Origin: Pseudoscleropodium purum
Taxonomy: Eukaryota; Streptophyta; Bryopsida; Hypnales; Brachytheciaceae
NCBI GenBank assembly: GCA_963969395.1
Contig: OZ017795.1
Span: 1,364,001 to 1,428,000, forward strand
DNA length: 64,000 nt
Direction of reading: 5' to 3'
Shown: one piece after another, positions 1-11,559 of the stretch
Position numbering within the stretch: position 1 is the first letter of the stretch
Layout of the letters: the number at the start of each line of letters is the position of its first letter
The notes under the pieces: model-generated
The model's input: the letters and a program-made list of their open reading frames with translations, nothing else
Told to the model about the DNA's origin: nothing
Database searches by the model: none
Translations under genes and position numbers: made by a program

Positions 1-800
1 ATTTTAATAAAATTAAAATAAACTATGGTGTTCACTTGATGCACATAATCATCAATGATTATAATGCATGGAAAAGATTTAAATTTTTTTATAAAATTCA
101 ATTGGCCCCAACAAAGAATCATTACAACTACAATTGCAATAATTTCATTATTTTATATTTTAATATAATAAACTAGGATTTTGCTACTCTCTGCACTTTG
201 AACGACACCCAATCCAAGGCTTTAATTTAGAATCAAAATGTTATGGTATGAAAATTATCATGTAATGTTACAAATATTCAACATTCTTGGTGAGAACTAT
301 AAATATTAAACCTATAATCAATTTTAGAAAAAAAATTCTTCATATTCTTAACTTTTAAATTATGAGGCTAGTTTTTTGTCAAAAACTACTCAAAATTGTC
401 ATTTCCAATGCAAAGAGCAAAAAATTTAAACATTTGATTTTTTAAACATCTTCCATTAACCTTATGTAGAAATATGTAGAAGAAATTTTGGAAATTTTGA
501 CCAAGTAGATTGTGAGATATTTGCATTTAAAGTGATGAAAATGAGGGTTTTTTGTACCTTGCTACACTAAATTATAAGACTTTGAATCTTCTTAACTTGA
601 AAAATTTTGGACTACCAAAGTTGTGGTACTATCAACAAAAAAGAATTCTAAAATAGATACCAAAATTTTAAGAAAATGGTTTTTTCAATAAACTAAATTT
701 TGAATGCTAGATACCACATAATTTTCATAGTACAAATCCAAAAGTGAACTGAATCAATCTTTCCATGTATGGACCAAAATATAATCTACAAAAAATTCAA

Positions 801-831
<31 letters not shown>

Positions 832-1308
832 AAAATTTGCTGCTCGAATTCAACAATAATTTTGAACACATCACTTTTTTTTTGTCAGTCGTCAATTTTA
901 ATAAAAAAAATGATATTCCTCCAAATCTTCAATTGTCCTTTACAAGAATAATGAGGATTTTAGGAGTTATGGGATTAATTGAAATAGAATGAACCAAAGA
1001 TTTTTGAACAAACATCAATGCATCCAATAAAAATTTTAAAAATTAATAAATATTTCAAAGTAAATTTGCTAAGATGTGCACATTGACATGGAAATTGAAA
1101 AAAATCTTATTATGACTTTGACAATAATTACCTTTTGAATGTTTTTGCTTAAAAAACAAAAGTTAACCTTCAACAATGATCACTTCTAATAGAAATTACT
1201 TTACTCATCAGCACTTGTAATCAATTCACCTCCATGACTATTATGGCTTTTATTCAATTGTGCTTTGTTTGCATTCATTGTTTCATTACATACTTATTCT
1301 CTCCAAGA
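1..1308. other. AT-rich intergenic DNA with an AAT microsatellite
   Basis: No open frame here has recognisable protein content. A short (AAT)n microsatellite runs from about 799 to 822, followed by a T-run. Nothing else stands out up to the target duplication of the hAT-type element at 1301-1308. Confidence 0.7.
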
Positions 1309-1561
1309 CAGGGTTGACGAATCTCTACGTCCGCCCAAAAAAGGCGTTTGTAACCCGGACGTCCGTCCGCACGGACGCCAGTGGACGCAGCGTCCCTCCC
1401 GCTGTCAAAAGGCGGGCGGACAGGGCGGGACGAACGGGCGGGTGGGGCGCACGGGCGGGGTGAACGGGCGGGGCGGATGGCATCCGCGAATGTCAGCGGA
1501 CGTTGCGAACACAGCATCCGCGTCCGGACGTCCCGGATGTCCGACCGTCCTGTCAACCCTG
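1309..1561. mobile_element. GC-rich hAT-type MITE with perfect 8-bp target duplication
   Basis: The element starts CAGGGTTGAC and ends GTCAACCCTG, a perfect 10-bp terminal inverted repeat. It is flanked by identical copies of CTCCAAGA (1301-1308 and 1562-1569). An 8-bp duplication with CAGGG-type ends is the known signature of hAT transposons. The 253-bp interior is very GC-rich, full of CGGGCGG and GGACGTCC words, and sharply different from its AT-rich flanks. It has no transposase, so it is non-autonomous. Open frames across it are composition artefacts. Confidence 0.85.
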
Positions 1562-1569
1562 CTCCAAGA

Positions 1570-2412
1570 GCACCTTTTTCAAGGACCACTTGTTCTAAAT
1601 TTATACATCTATTTGAGGATTGAATTTCTGCAATAAGGGGTGGCATATGCCACAATACCTTCAATCTTCAATGGACATAGAGGATACAAGAGCTCTAGTT
1701 TAGAACTTTATAAAATATTGAATTACAAAACTATAATGCTACAATGTAAACATCTATGCTAATATCATGAAAAGCTTGAGGATTCACCTTTAATCAATAG
1801 AACATGAGGGGAAACCGACAAAAAAGTACATAGGATACATGAACTTTCCTATGATTAAAGTTCAAATCTCTTTAAAATTTCATCTATTTGTTTTTGTCAT
1901 TTCGGTAACAACCTCAAGGTCTTTGATGATTTAGGTCATGTTTTTCATTTTGTATATTTGTATATATTTTTGTATTGACGAAGCTACACAAGCGAAGCTG
2001 TGACTATTGCTTCAAATAATTTGTATGTCCTTTCATATATTGTAGAACTTTTGTGCATTTATTTTTGTGTTGTTTTATATATAATTACATTGTTTTAATT
2101 TCTAATAAAAAAATTGGCAATTTCTTTTTAGGCACATATTAATTTCAAAATCCAAAAACTTCTACTATCAAAAATAATTTTTTTTAAATCTCCAATAGTA
2201 AGAAGTCAAGGTTTAATAAGAAAAAAATTCCTATCTAATGTTTTGTATCTTACAATTTTTATTTTTTATTTATAATTATTTATTCATTTATTTTGATTTG
2301 AAGAATTTCTTTTATTGTCTTGAATGTTAAATTGATTTTGTTTTATCTTTAATGTCATAAACCTTTAAAACTTTCATCTCATTGAATAGATTGTATAAAA
2401 AATGAAATAGGA
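1570..2412. other. AT-rich intergenic DNA, nothing identified
   Basis: This is AT-rich sequence with no coding frame of recognisable content and no structured repeat that I can see. Confidence 0.6.
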
Positions 2413-2702
2413 CATTAGAAGAGTTTTGGGGGTCCAAAAGCTTGTTTTGGGCCTATTCCCCCGCAGCTATTCCCCGCAGCAAGGGGAATGGCCCATTGTC
2501 AGAATTTTTTTTTCATAAAATAAAAAAAAAAAAAAAAAAAAAAATTCAGTCTCCAAATGAAAAAAAATTAAAATTTTTTTTTTTTTTGGTCAATGACGTA
2601 GTAGGGTCTCGGCCACGTTAGACCACTGCACCGAACCTATTTCCTGCATTCATAGGCTGTGATAACTCGCATGCATCCAAAGGCCCTAAAAATCTTCTAA
2701 TG
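2413..2702 (+). mobile_element. CATTAG-family MITE, copy 1
   Basis: This 290-bp element starts CATTAGAAGAGTTTTGGGGG and ends in the inverse, ATCTTCTAATG. The interior carries the family core: a CCGCAGC..TTCCCCGCAGC block, an A-run at about 2516-2545, then a GTCAATGACGT segment with AGGGTCTCGGCCACGT and a CTGTGATAACTCGCATGCATCC segment near the right end. The same order occurs in copies 3 and 5, and in reverse in copy 4. There is no coding capacity. I see no convincing target duplication. Confidence 0.8.
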
Positions 2703-3800
2703 CTTTGCTACTCAATATTCTACCATTGACAACCAGTTGAAGGTATAAAAGATCTTTTTCAAGATCCAAAAATTTTGTTGGTAGAAGCTTTTCCAAAAAT
2801 AGTGGAGCTTAGAAATAATGGTGGTTTAGAATGAGTTTATGAAACATACTAAAACCTAAGTACCTAACACCTTTGACGCATCTACTTGTGTGCCTTCAAC
2901 ATCTAGGTGGTGTTAATCAACTTGTCTAATATCTTTTCTAAAATATGTGTGAAATTTTTTGTCACCAAAGTCTCTACCACCTACAAAATATTCCCTAAAT
3001 GTATCCTATATTTATTAAAAAATATCATCACTTTGAAACATTTTTTCAATTATTAAATATAATCCTTTGGGCCAATGTCATTGGTAGTGCAAAGAGCAAA
3101 GGGGCTTTAATTATTCTTATTATAATATAATATTTTTGTATTTTTTAATTCTAATTGGTTTATACTATAACTATATGTAGATTTGAAAATTTTGTAAAAT
3201 AGTGCTTTTTTGTTTTCAATTGTTAATAAACTATAATCTTTAAATTTTTCTTTATGAATTTGTATGTGAATTTGTGCTTCTAAAATTTCTTCAATTTTCA
3301 ATAGTTTCCCTTGGAAACTTGTGGCATTTTTTAGTAGAGTGAATCACTACCCATTATTTTTGACATTTTGTCACTACATTAGTAGGTGTAAAGCAACATT
3401 CTTTTTCTAACAATAGAAAAATGATAGATTGATAAAAATGTGAATGAAATGATGGACAAAAATGATTGCAAATAGTCATGGCTTCATTTACAAACACTCT
3501 AGTTGTATTGCCTTGAAATGATTATTCTTTAGTTGTAGCATCTCAAAATTCCAAAGTAATCATGGCTATAGTTGTGAAACTTTTGTCATGGATTTATTTC
3601 TTGTTCTTTAGAATTTGACAATATAGAAAAAATATTTGTTCACACGAAAACTTTACCAACTAAGCAAGTAATCAAATATTATTGGAATAATATTGCATTA
3701 GAAAATAATTTTATCTAATGATACCAACTTTAAGCATTTAAACCTATTTGTTTCAGATTCCCAAGACTAAATACATACGTCATTGTTAATGAAATGACGT
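2703..3800. other. AT-rich intergenic DNA, nothing identified
   Basis: No coding frame with protein-like content was found. A 64-codon frame on the minus strand (3107-3301) is lysine- and isoleucine-rich and looks like a by-product of base composition. Confidence 0.6.
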
Positions 3801-4340
3801 AAAAAAGACAAGCACTATATAAAGTGTATACACAAAAAAGAATTTGATTTAAACAATTATAGAGGACTCCTTGATTCATCTATAAAAGTGCACCCACAAT
3901 ATAGACCTACGGCATTGTCAATGAAATGACACAAATAAGGACAAACACTAAAAAAATGTGCACTCAAAAAGAAGTTGATTAGACCAACTTAACTGTAAGT
4001 GAATTCTACATCCAAATGATTGAAAGTGCACTCAAGAGGAGGTTGATTAGACCAACTGAACTCTAAGTGAATCCTACATCCAAATGATTGAAAGTGCACT
4101 TGTATAAAAAGCCTACATTGTTAATGAAGAAGTGCCATAAAAAGGAATAAGCACTAAAAAAGTAGTGCACACAAATGCAAGTGACTTGAATAGTCATAAA
4201 CAAATTCTACATCCAAATGATCCAAAGTGCACTTATATAGAAACCTACATTCTTGTTCTTGAAGTGTCATTAAAAATGATACAAACAAAATGCAAGTGAC
4301 TTGAACAGTCGTAAAGGACACTATGCTCCGAATACTGCGT
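3801..4340. repeat. Diverged direct repeats upstream of the DDT-domain gene
   Basis: Several phrases recur in the same order and orientation. CTACATCCAAATGAT is seen near 4006, 4075 and 4207, each time followed shortly by AAGTGCACT. GTTGATTAGACCAACT occurs at about 3973 and 4043. TGCAAGTGACTTGAA occurs twice near 4180 and 4290. The best pair lies about 70 bp apart, while the wider units are longer and degenerate. The array ends where GC content rises into the leader of the downstream gene. Confidence 0.65.
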
Positions 4341-5402
4341 TTTAAAATTTCCTACGAACAGACGCCGATTTCATCCATTTTCCTGAATTTATCATTCATC
4401 CAAGAGAGTACCGACTCTGAGGACAGAGAGAGGAAGGGACGAAGACCTTCTCCCGCGTGTTCATTTTAAGGTCTGGCTATGGCGTCTCCACAGCCCTGGT
4501 AGTCGTCTCCACAGCTTCTCCGACTCTGCCACTCATCGCCTCAAGGCATCATCCCCAACTCTTGCAGCACTCCGTGCTCTCCACCTCTAGTTTTTTTCTC
4601 TCGTTTTTTCGAACCTAGAATCGGCTTCTCTGGCGTGTTTACGGGGAAGAACGCGTTTGCGGCACGTGACGTAGTCTGCGGGCGACTGTGCGGGCTACTG
4701 TGCGTACGTTTCTCGGAGACACGAGCGGCGCACTTGTGGCGCTGTCCAGGGAGGAGATTTCTTGTTGAGAGCAGACGGCTGGTTGGCGAGGGTAGGGTTA
4801 TCGGTTATCGGGCCGGTGGTCGGGGTGCTGTGGTGAGAATTTGAACGAGGATGGCGAGATTCTAGGTTGCGGTGGTTTCTGGAATGGGAGATGTGGTTGC
4901 GTTCTGAATTTAACCGGATAATCGAGGCTGAGCTGCGACGCGGGCTTTTATACACCCATGGGATGTAGGTTTGGTGCCTCGGGAAGTTTGTCTTGCGCTT
5001 TGGATGAGTTAGAATTGACTAGTTGAAAGTCCGGTATGGTGATGTGGTGATCGGAACAGATTATGGAATCATCTAGGTCTTCATCGAATCGCGGACTTGC
5101 TTTTTTATTGGCAATGCAAGATGAGCATTAAGCTTTGGAGTGAATTAGGTTTGACTGGTGGAGCATTCCATTCGACTTCTGCGGCGGCTCATATATCTTT
5201 AGTTGGAAGCTTGCTTCTGTGTTTAGACAAGGCGAGTAGCGGATCCACCTAGGTTGTGAAGCCGCGAGAAGGTCATTGGTACCTTATGACCCCTTTCATC
5301 AGTTCGTTTGCGCAGGCAACCGGGTTTGAGTGGAAGTTTACGAAGGGCTGCTGTTTGCCCTGATTGTTTTATACGAATCAAGTAGTCTCCGTGTCTCTTA
5401 AA
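4341..5402 (+). promoter_or_regulatory. Promoter and long 5' leader region of the DDT-domain gene
   Basis: GC content rises sharply at about 4390 and stays high to the ATG at 5403, which suggests that transcription starts around here and the mRNA has a leader of up to 1 kb, possibly with an intron. Short upstream frames occur, for example 69 codons at 4635-4844, but they resemble no protein. I cannot place the transcription start from sequence alone. Confidence 0.45.
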
Positions 5403-7712
5403 ATGAACGAAGTGAGGAGCCGGAAGGAGAGAACGGAGAGGAAACGTCCACTAGGAGACATTAACAGGATGGCGAAGCCACCATTATCTCCAGTTGTGGA
5501 ACCCCCTGCAAAGCGGCCTTCGAGGGCTTGCTCTTCGCGGCGACGCTTTCCGGATGATGGCCCTTTTGTTTCGCCTGCCACTCCCCCCCTGCCAAGGACA
5601 TGGTCGAGTGAGCATACTGTTTCAGCTGAGCGACCGCCATCATCCCGGACCAGTGCAAGCCGCACAGGAGTTAGGGCTGTCTCGCTTGCTCTTCCTTCTT
5701 CGGTACCTGCCGATCGTTTGGAGCTTCGAAGTATGTGGGAGATGGCTGCCGTGATGAACTTTTTTCTTGTGTTTCGACATCTGATCAACAATTTACCAGA
5801 GTTCACGATGGACGAACTAGAGTCTGCCTTCCTCAACCCTAATTCTCTGCTGGATACCATTCACGTGGTTATGTTGAAGGGTGTACCGCCTGCAGCCCGA
5901 GTTCCGCTTCGCGGTGATACGTGGCCCACTGTTCTAAGCAAGAAGTTTAAAGATTGGTGGTGGAGGGTTGCTGAAGTTCCGTGTCCTTTGATACCTTGTC
6001 AAGGCGCAGAGCTGGCTGCATACTTGGAATTCGATCCGCCGACACGCGTCCGAGTGTTGCTGGCACTATGTGAGATGCGCGTCAGTCAAGATGATGCTCG
6101 GTTTTACGTCGAGGATTCCATGAAACGAAATCAGCTAGATGCTGTAGTGCGGAAGGATAGGTCTGGTTGTGGAGCTGAAGGAACTACCTTCTGGCTAGAG
6201 GAGGATCCAGTAATGGGGCAGAGGCTGTACCGGGAGTGGCAGCCAACCATGCCACCACCACCATCGAAGAATAAGGGCAGGGGCTGGGGTAGAAGTCGAA
6301 ATGTGCCTCCTCCAATTCCAGGCAATTGGGAGACTGTTGCTACTAATTTCGAGGAGTTTCAGGAGGTTTCTTCTAGGTTGTTGGAAAGTCGGAATCGGTT
6401 GGAAGCGGCAATTGGTAAGAAACTTACGCTTAGTCTTATACCGCAGCTGGAAGAGATTCAGAAGAAGAAAGATCGCATGGTTAAGAAACAACAGCGAGAA
6501 GCTGTGCTTCTGGATAACATGTTACAAGGGAATGGGCTTGCAGCAGGAAGGTCACGCAGAGAAAGAAAACCCGTAACCTACACATTTGATGAGTTTGATC
6601 GTTCCATCAGCGAGGCAATCAAGTTCACCAAGAAGAACGTCTCGGAGATTTCTTTGAGACGCGACCCTGGATCTGCCAACGGTGTGGACGAGCTGGGTCA
6701 CCTCCGGAATGGGAATGCTGCTTATGGGTATGCGAACGGGGGTGGTGCTGTCAGGAGGTCATCCCGCAACTCTCAATTGTACCCCGGAGTCGAGTTTGGG
6801 GAGGAGGGTGAGCCTGGTGTTGCAGGTTTGGCACCGCATCTTGTTGAAGCTGAATTAGGGTTCAGTGATGAAGAGATCGAAGGGGAGGCCGTGTATGATG
6901 ATGATTACCTTGCTGCCAGGCAACTTAGAGAAAGCCTCTCTTCAGAGGGAGGTGAGAGCTTCAGAGGAGACGATCAGGACGACGCTGATTTTGATGGGGA
7001 TGGAGATGGCGAGAACGTTTCTGAAGATAGTGATGACTACGGTGATTTTCGTGGAGGCGACAGTGATGGTGGTGGGAGCGAAGAGCGAGTGAGGAAACAG
7101 CCAAGGCGAGGTCCTAAGGTACGGCTAGTAAATGACATTTCTCGAGAAGGTGCACGCAGAAACGCCAGACCTGTTTTCGATATGACTAGAGTGAGCAACG
7201 GCGAGGGTAGTGACTTGGATGGCCAATTTGTGCGAGATTCGCAACGGCGGTCGCGGAGGCTTGGAGGAGCTAGGGCCGAAAGCAGTGCCCGAGGTCTAGA
7301 TCGCACAGAGATCGCTGACGTAGGATTTGAGGAAGCAAGTGACAGCCATGAAGCAAGTTGCTACAGTTCTGAAATGCGGAATGGGATAGGTACTCGAGCA
7401 AAGAGGAAGAGTATTCATGCATTACCAATCGAAGACGATGCCCAGTCTATTGATCATTTTGAGGAACAGTCAGTACAACACTCAGCAGGGTCAGGTTCTG
7501 AGGAGGATCAACAAGAAGCAGGTTCTGTAGATTTCGATGAAGAGGATAGCACTGGCCACGAAATTGACAACAGTAAAGGTGATGGAAGACGAAGACAATT
7601 GCTTGATTTAAATGAGGTTGCCACTGTGGTCCGGGGAAGTAGTCCCTTGTCAGATAACGGGGAGAGTGAGTACTCTGATGACGAACCAGCCCACGGTGCT
7701 GAGGCAGGTTGA
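5403..7712 (+). CDS. DDR4: DDT/WHIM-domain protein, DDR4-like
   Basis: This is an intronless frame encoding 769 residues. I start at the ATG at 5403 because the frame upstream of it has no earlier ATG. The N-terminus (1-105) is basic and proline/serine-rich. Residues about 108-165 form a DDT domain with the pattern LRSMWEMAAVMNFFLVFRHL followed by FTMDELESAF. Residues about 205-280 match WHIM-type motifs (RVRVLLALCEMRVSQDD, then FWLEEDPVMGQRLYREWQ). The rest is charged, with a lysine-rich coiled-coil-like stretch and long Asp/Glu/Ser-rich tracts. Plant DDT proteins of this type (DDR family) act with ISWI chromatin remodellers in the nucleus. The subfamily name rests on memory of the family and was not searched. 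Confidence 0.85.
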   Translation: MNEVRSRKERTERKRPLGDINRMAKPPLSPVVEPPAKRPSRACSSRRRFPDDGPFVSPATPPLPRTWSSEHTVSAERPPSSRTSASRTGVRAVSLALPSSVPADRLELRSMWEMAAVMNFFLVFRHLINNLPEFTMDELESAFLNPNSLLDTIHVVMLKGVPPAARVPLRGDTWPTVLSKKFKDWWWRVAEVPCPLIPCQGAELAAYLEFDPPTRVRVLLALCEMRVSQDDARFYVEDSMKRNQLDAVVRKDRSGCGAEGTTFWLEEDPVMGQRLYREWQPTMPPPPSKNKGRGWGRSRNVPPPIPGNWETVATNFEEFQEVSSRLLESRNRLEAAIGKKLTLSLIPQLEEIQKKKDRMVKKQQREAVLLDNMLQGNGLAAGRSRRERKPVTYTFDEFDRSISEAIKFTKKNVSEISLRRDPGSANGVDELGHLRNGNAAYGYANGGGAVRRSSRNSQLYPGVEFGEEGEPGVAGLAPHLVEAELGFSDEEIEGEAVYDDDYLAARQLRESLSSEGGESFRGDDQDDADFDGDGDGENVSEDSDDYGDFRGGDSDGGGSEERVRKQPRRGPKVRLVNDISREGARRNARPVFDMTRVSNGEGSDLDGQFVRDSQRRSRRLGGARAESSARGLDRTEIADVGFEEASDSHEASCYSSEMRNGIGTRAKRKSIHALPIEDDAQSIDHFEEQSVQHSAGSGSEEDQQEAGSVDFDEEDSTGHEIDNSKGDGRRRQLLDLNEVATVVRGSSPLSDNGESEYSDDEPAHGAEAG

Positions 7713-8400
7713 AATACCTTCTCAACTTTAGACAGTTCACGACGTCATATGGCGATGCACACAATTTGTAGGTATGGTGTACATTAATCTGAAGGAGGCA
7801 GAAACATTTACTTGTATTCTTGAAAACCACGTAGCGTGGCTCAACACTTTAGAAACCTGCACACTTTTGAGCAGACCGAGTTCTCAGAGGGAAGGAAGTT
7901 TGTCATTGAAGGGTTCTCCTGGAACTCCAGGAGGTGAGACTAGGGTTTCGCAAATGAAAACAGCATTGCCACCTCGAAGCTCATTCTGGCCAAGGTTGCC
8001 ATCTCCAACGAGTAGCATGAACTTTTTGGATTCGTTGGTGCTTCTCATGCCTCTGCTCTGATTCTTAACGGAATTATCTGTCATCATTTGGATTTTTCAA
8101 AGTATCCTCTCTTTGATACGGAAGTCTTTCCGCATTGGGAAGAGAGTTTGCATTGCGTCATCTCCAGCTGTGATTCCCTCGAGTTTTTATTAACCTTGGA
8201 AGGATGCCGAGGACGTTTTGCCCAGGACGTTTTGCGTTCTTTGGATGGTCAACCAGGCTTGATGCGTATTAAAATTGGATTATATTCATCCAATTTTTTG
8301 TGCAACTTTATTGATGCTAAAGCCACAAATGTATTTTGGTTGTATTATTTATTTTAAATGTGGTAGTTTATCAAAATAATGGTACACTACCCTGTATTTT
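7713..8400 (+). other. Probable 3' UTR of the DDT-domain gene
   Basis: Moderate GC content continues for about 600 bp past the stop and then falls to the intergenic background near 8350. The frames here (for example 7774-8061) have no recognisable content. I could not fix a polyadenylation site. Confidence 0.45.
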
Positions 8401-9279
8401 TTATTTTTTATTTTTTAATTTATTTAACATACAGCCTTACACAGGTTAACCCTGTGTATTTCAATAGTTCTAGCTTTTTTTCCCTTTTAATTTGTTTTTG
8501 ACATTCAAAATAATACCTTTTGCTTTTGAGTAAACTAACAAAATGAAGCTTCTAAAGCGCAGCTTCTACTCCACTTAAAAATGTTGAATAATTCTTCAAA
8601 AGAAGCATTTCAGTGAAGTTTGAAGATGAGTATCTGTAATTACATTTCTAAATATGAAGTGAAATGGAAATTTTCTTTATACAATAATGTTCTATTGTGT
8701 AATTTACTTCTATTTTGAAAATTTTTGAATTTTTGAAGATGATTTGTATTTGATATGAATTTTCTTTATTTTTTTTGTAAGAAATTCACAATGATTTGAA
8801 ATTTTCACAAAAGAAATTGAAAATTGTATGATGAATACTATACATGTTATTTTATCTTTGAATAATTGAACCAAAAAACTCATTTATAAATAGAAAAAAA
8901 TGGAGTGAAAGATTTTTATATTTGACTATATGGTTGTAGGCTTTGTCCTTCAAGGGTTAACCTTGGAAGGACATGAGGCCAAAAAAAGCCATTAGGCCAA
9001 TGGATGACTTTCAAGAATATTGTAGAAATGACAAATACACCTATTGGTCCATAAATTGAATGAATTATTGCCAAGTACCTTAGTGATAGATCTTGTCTTT
9101 TCAAGATTAACCAACGAGGGTACAAACTAATTATAAAAAGTTCCCTATAGAAGCTAATAGTTCATTATAGTGACTTTTAAACATATTTATATTATTCAAG
9201 AATGTAGATAATTGTTTCTATTTTCATTTTTATTTTAGGTCACTTATTCACTTGCCTTGATATATCCTAAATGATGTGT
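8401..9279. other. AT-rich intergenic DNA
   Basis: No gene was seen. A short inverted repeat around the words CCTTCAAGGGTTAACCTTGGAAGG lies at about 8947-8970 and resembles the TTAACCC end motif of the repeat family that begins at 9280. Confidence 0.5.
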
Positions 9280-10170
9280 TTAACCCTTAAAGGACCAAAG
9301 TTCCTTTTGGAACATAAATGGATTTGGGATAGGCGTATGTAACCTCAATTTTTGGTATTATTTTTTGAAAGCTTTTTTGAAGATAGAAAAATACATTAGT
9401 TATCTAGAAATCATGATTTTTTATTTCAATCAATGTGGAGTAGCAAAAGTTATGCTTTATTAAGTTTAAATTTTAGATTGCTAGGTAGCAAAATCAAATT
9501 ACAAAAGCTTGGAATAAAAAATTTCAATTTTTTTTCTCATAAATTATTTTTTGGTGTAGATGAAAAGCTTTGTTTCCTTCTATTTGAATTAGTGATGTGA
9601 AACTCATGCAGCTTCTTGTTTTTTAGGTATCATCTTATTGATAAAATAATGTATAGGAATCAATTTGAATTTATTTTTAAATTCACAAGATTCAATGCGA
9701 TTGCTAGAAAAATCTCATTGTTGGAATTAGTGTGTTTCAATCCATCTTAGAATTATCAACAATTTCATTTTTCCTTCTATCTTGTATGTGCTTCTATTCA
9801 ACAATTTTTAAAAGAATGAAGATCAAGTTTGTTTTTTTAAATTTCTTTCCTAAATTCTCAACTCAATTCTAGAATATAATTTCTTTTTAAATTCAAAACC
9901 TATAGTGCAAAAATTTAAAGAAGATTCAAAGTCTTGTAATCTAGTCACACAAGGTCTAAAATGGTTGCTTTTGTTCACTTTAAACACAAATATATTACAA
10001 TTTATGTGGTCAAAGTTCTTGAAATTTCTTCCATATATAGTTATACTAGTGAAGTGAAAAATTCTAAAGTTTGATATGTAAAAGAAATTGTGTATCTATT
10101 TTGCCTTTGGAATAGAAATGAGAAGTTTGAGTGTTCTTAAAAAGAAAAAGTTATGGTCCTTAAGGAGTTA
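9280..10170 (+). mobile_element. TTAACCC-family non-autonomous DNA element, copy a
   Basis: The left end reads TTAACCCTTAAAGGACC and the right end GGTCCTTAAGGAGTTA, which are inverse to each other. Interior phrases are shared with the copy at 42048-42970, including a TGAAAGCTTTTTTGAAGA-like block and a TTTGATTCATTCCATTTGGA-like block. The outer TTA on both sides could be a 3-bp duplication as in PIF/Harbinger elements. No transposase is encoded. Confidence 0.65.
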
Positions 10171-11287
10171 TACTTCTATAGATAGGGAAGTCAACACTTA
10201 AGGTGAAGGAGGTCAAAAGGCAGTGGTTTTTTAGTTAAAGTTAGGTTAGATATGTATATATGTATTTATGTTTTGATAGAGTGGTAATTTTTACCTTTGG
10301 AATGTTGGGTTGATTATTGTAAAAATCATCCTTTTTGATAGAGTGTGAATCATTTGCTTAAAAGAATTCAAGAACACTCATTGGAGGTCAAACTACTTTG
10401 TAAGATCTCCCCTTTTCACACAAAATTCCAAGAATGAACATTTGCACTTCTATCTTACATAGAAGGATTCTTTGTCATCCATCAAAGATGTAGTATGTCT
10501 ATAACAACATTATAGGGTTAAGCTTATAAGTTATGTCCTAGTGAATGTATAATATACTCCTTTTGAAATCTTTCAAGGAAATCCTCCAATTATCATCTAA
10601 GGCAAGCATGCCTAATTTCTTCTCCCACCTAATAGCATCATTGACAAGATATTCCCATTACCACAATCTTAGCAACCCTTTAGCATCATGACAATGCACC
10701 TGGGGAGGAGATACATCACCATGTGGTTTAGCATGGGTCTACCAAATCACACTTAACCAATTTAGTCCCAACAAACTTTGAAAAATCACAAAATTTCATT
10801 TTTTGTTAGAATGTCTTGATTCTATTTGAAAATGGCTTCTCTCAAACTTCTCAATCTCTGAAAAATACATGAGTTAACAAATAGCTTCTCCAACTCTCTA
10901 AGGTACCTCAATAGCAAATTTGCCTAGTAATCGGCATGTAGTTACCTTTTAGAGAACCCCACTTATATTTGGGTTTGATAGCTAAGTGTGAAGGAATTCT
11001 TTCAACCTTGTATTATTGAATTTGGTTAAGCCTTGTTGCTATGGTTGAGTTTTTCCATATTATTCCCTCCAAACCTTTTCTATTTTTAAGGTCCACTTGA
11101 AGTATTGAATTAAGGTATATTTGCACTTGCTACTAGATAGTAAGTTAGTAAGGTAGCTTGCACTTAACCTCTAACTACCCAATTGACCATATATGATAAA
11201 TCTAAAATTTCAAGTTCAATTTGGTGTGGGCAGTTAAATTCTTTTTGACTACTTACAAAATTATATGGGTAGTTTTTAGGGTTAATT
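10171..11287. other. AT-rich intergenic DNA, nothing identified
   Basis: No gene is supported. Phrases near 10350-10450 about opposing a 'CAAACTA' block recur near 19100 and 36480, which suggests old dispersed repeat material. Confidence 0.45.
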
Positions 11288-11559
11288 CATTAGAGGAAAT
11301 ATGAGGGCTATAAAGGGCCGTTTTGGGCCTATTCACGTCATTATTCTCCCACAGCAAAGCGTACGACTGGTAGTTAGAAAAAAAAAATTTAATTAGTTCT
11401 TGAAATGCAAAAAAAAGTTGGAAAAAAATTTTAATTTATTTTTTGGAAAGTGACATGGCACTCTCGCGACCATGTTAGACTGCACTATAAGCAGTGTTTA
11501 CAGCATTTTCAAGGCATGATAACTCACAGTCCCTCATTGCCCTCAAAAATCCTCTAATG
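11288..11559 (+). mobile_element. CATTAG-family MITE, copy 2 (diverged)
   Basis: The ends are CATTAGAGGA and TCCTCTAATG. The interior keeps the family order: GGGCCGTTTTGGGCCTATTC near the left end, a central A/T-rich block, GACATGGCACTCTCGCGACC in place of the usual GACGTGGCAGGGTCTCGGCC, and GATAACTCACAG near the right end. ATT lies directly outside both ends, which could be a 3-bp duplication. Confidence 0.7.

Noticed and set aside
1275..1664. Overlapping 80-129 codon frames on both strands at the GC-rich block
   Set aside because: They fall within a 253-bp hAT-type MITE and exist because GC-rich DNA has few stop codons. No protein resemblance.
2413..2702. Retroposed SINE as an explanation for the CATTAG repeats
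   Set aside because: The internal A-run is not terminal, both ends are inverted copies of each other, and no polymerase III boxes were seen at the 5' side.
5378..5860. Minus-strand frame of 160 codons
   Set aside because: It lies opposite the DDT-domain coding region and shows no family resemblance.
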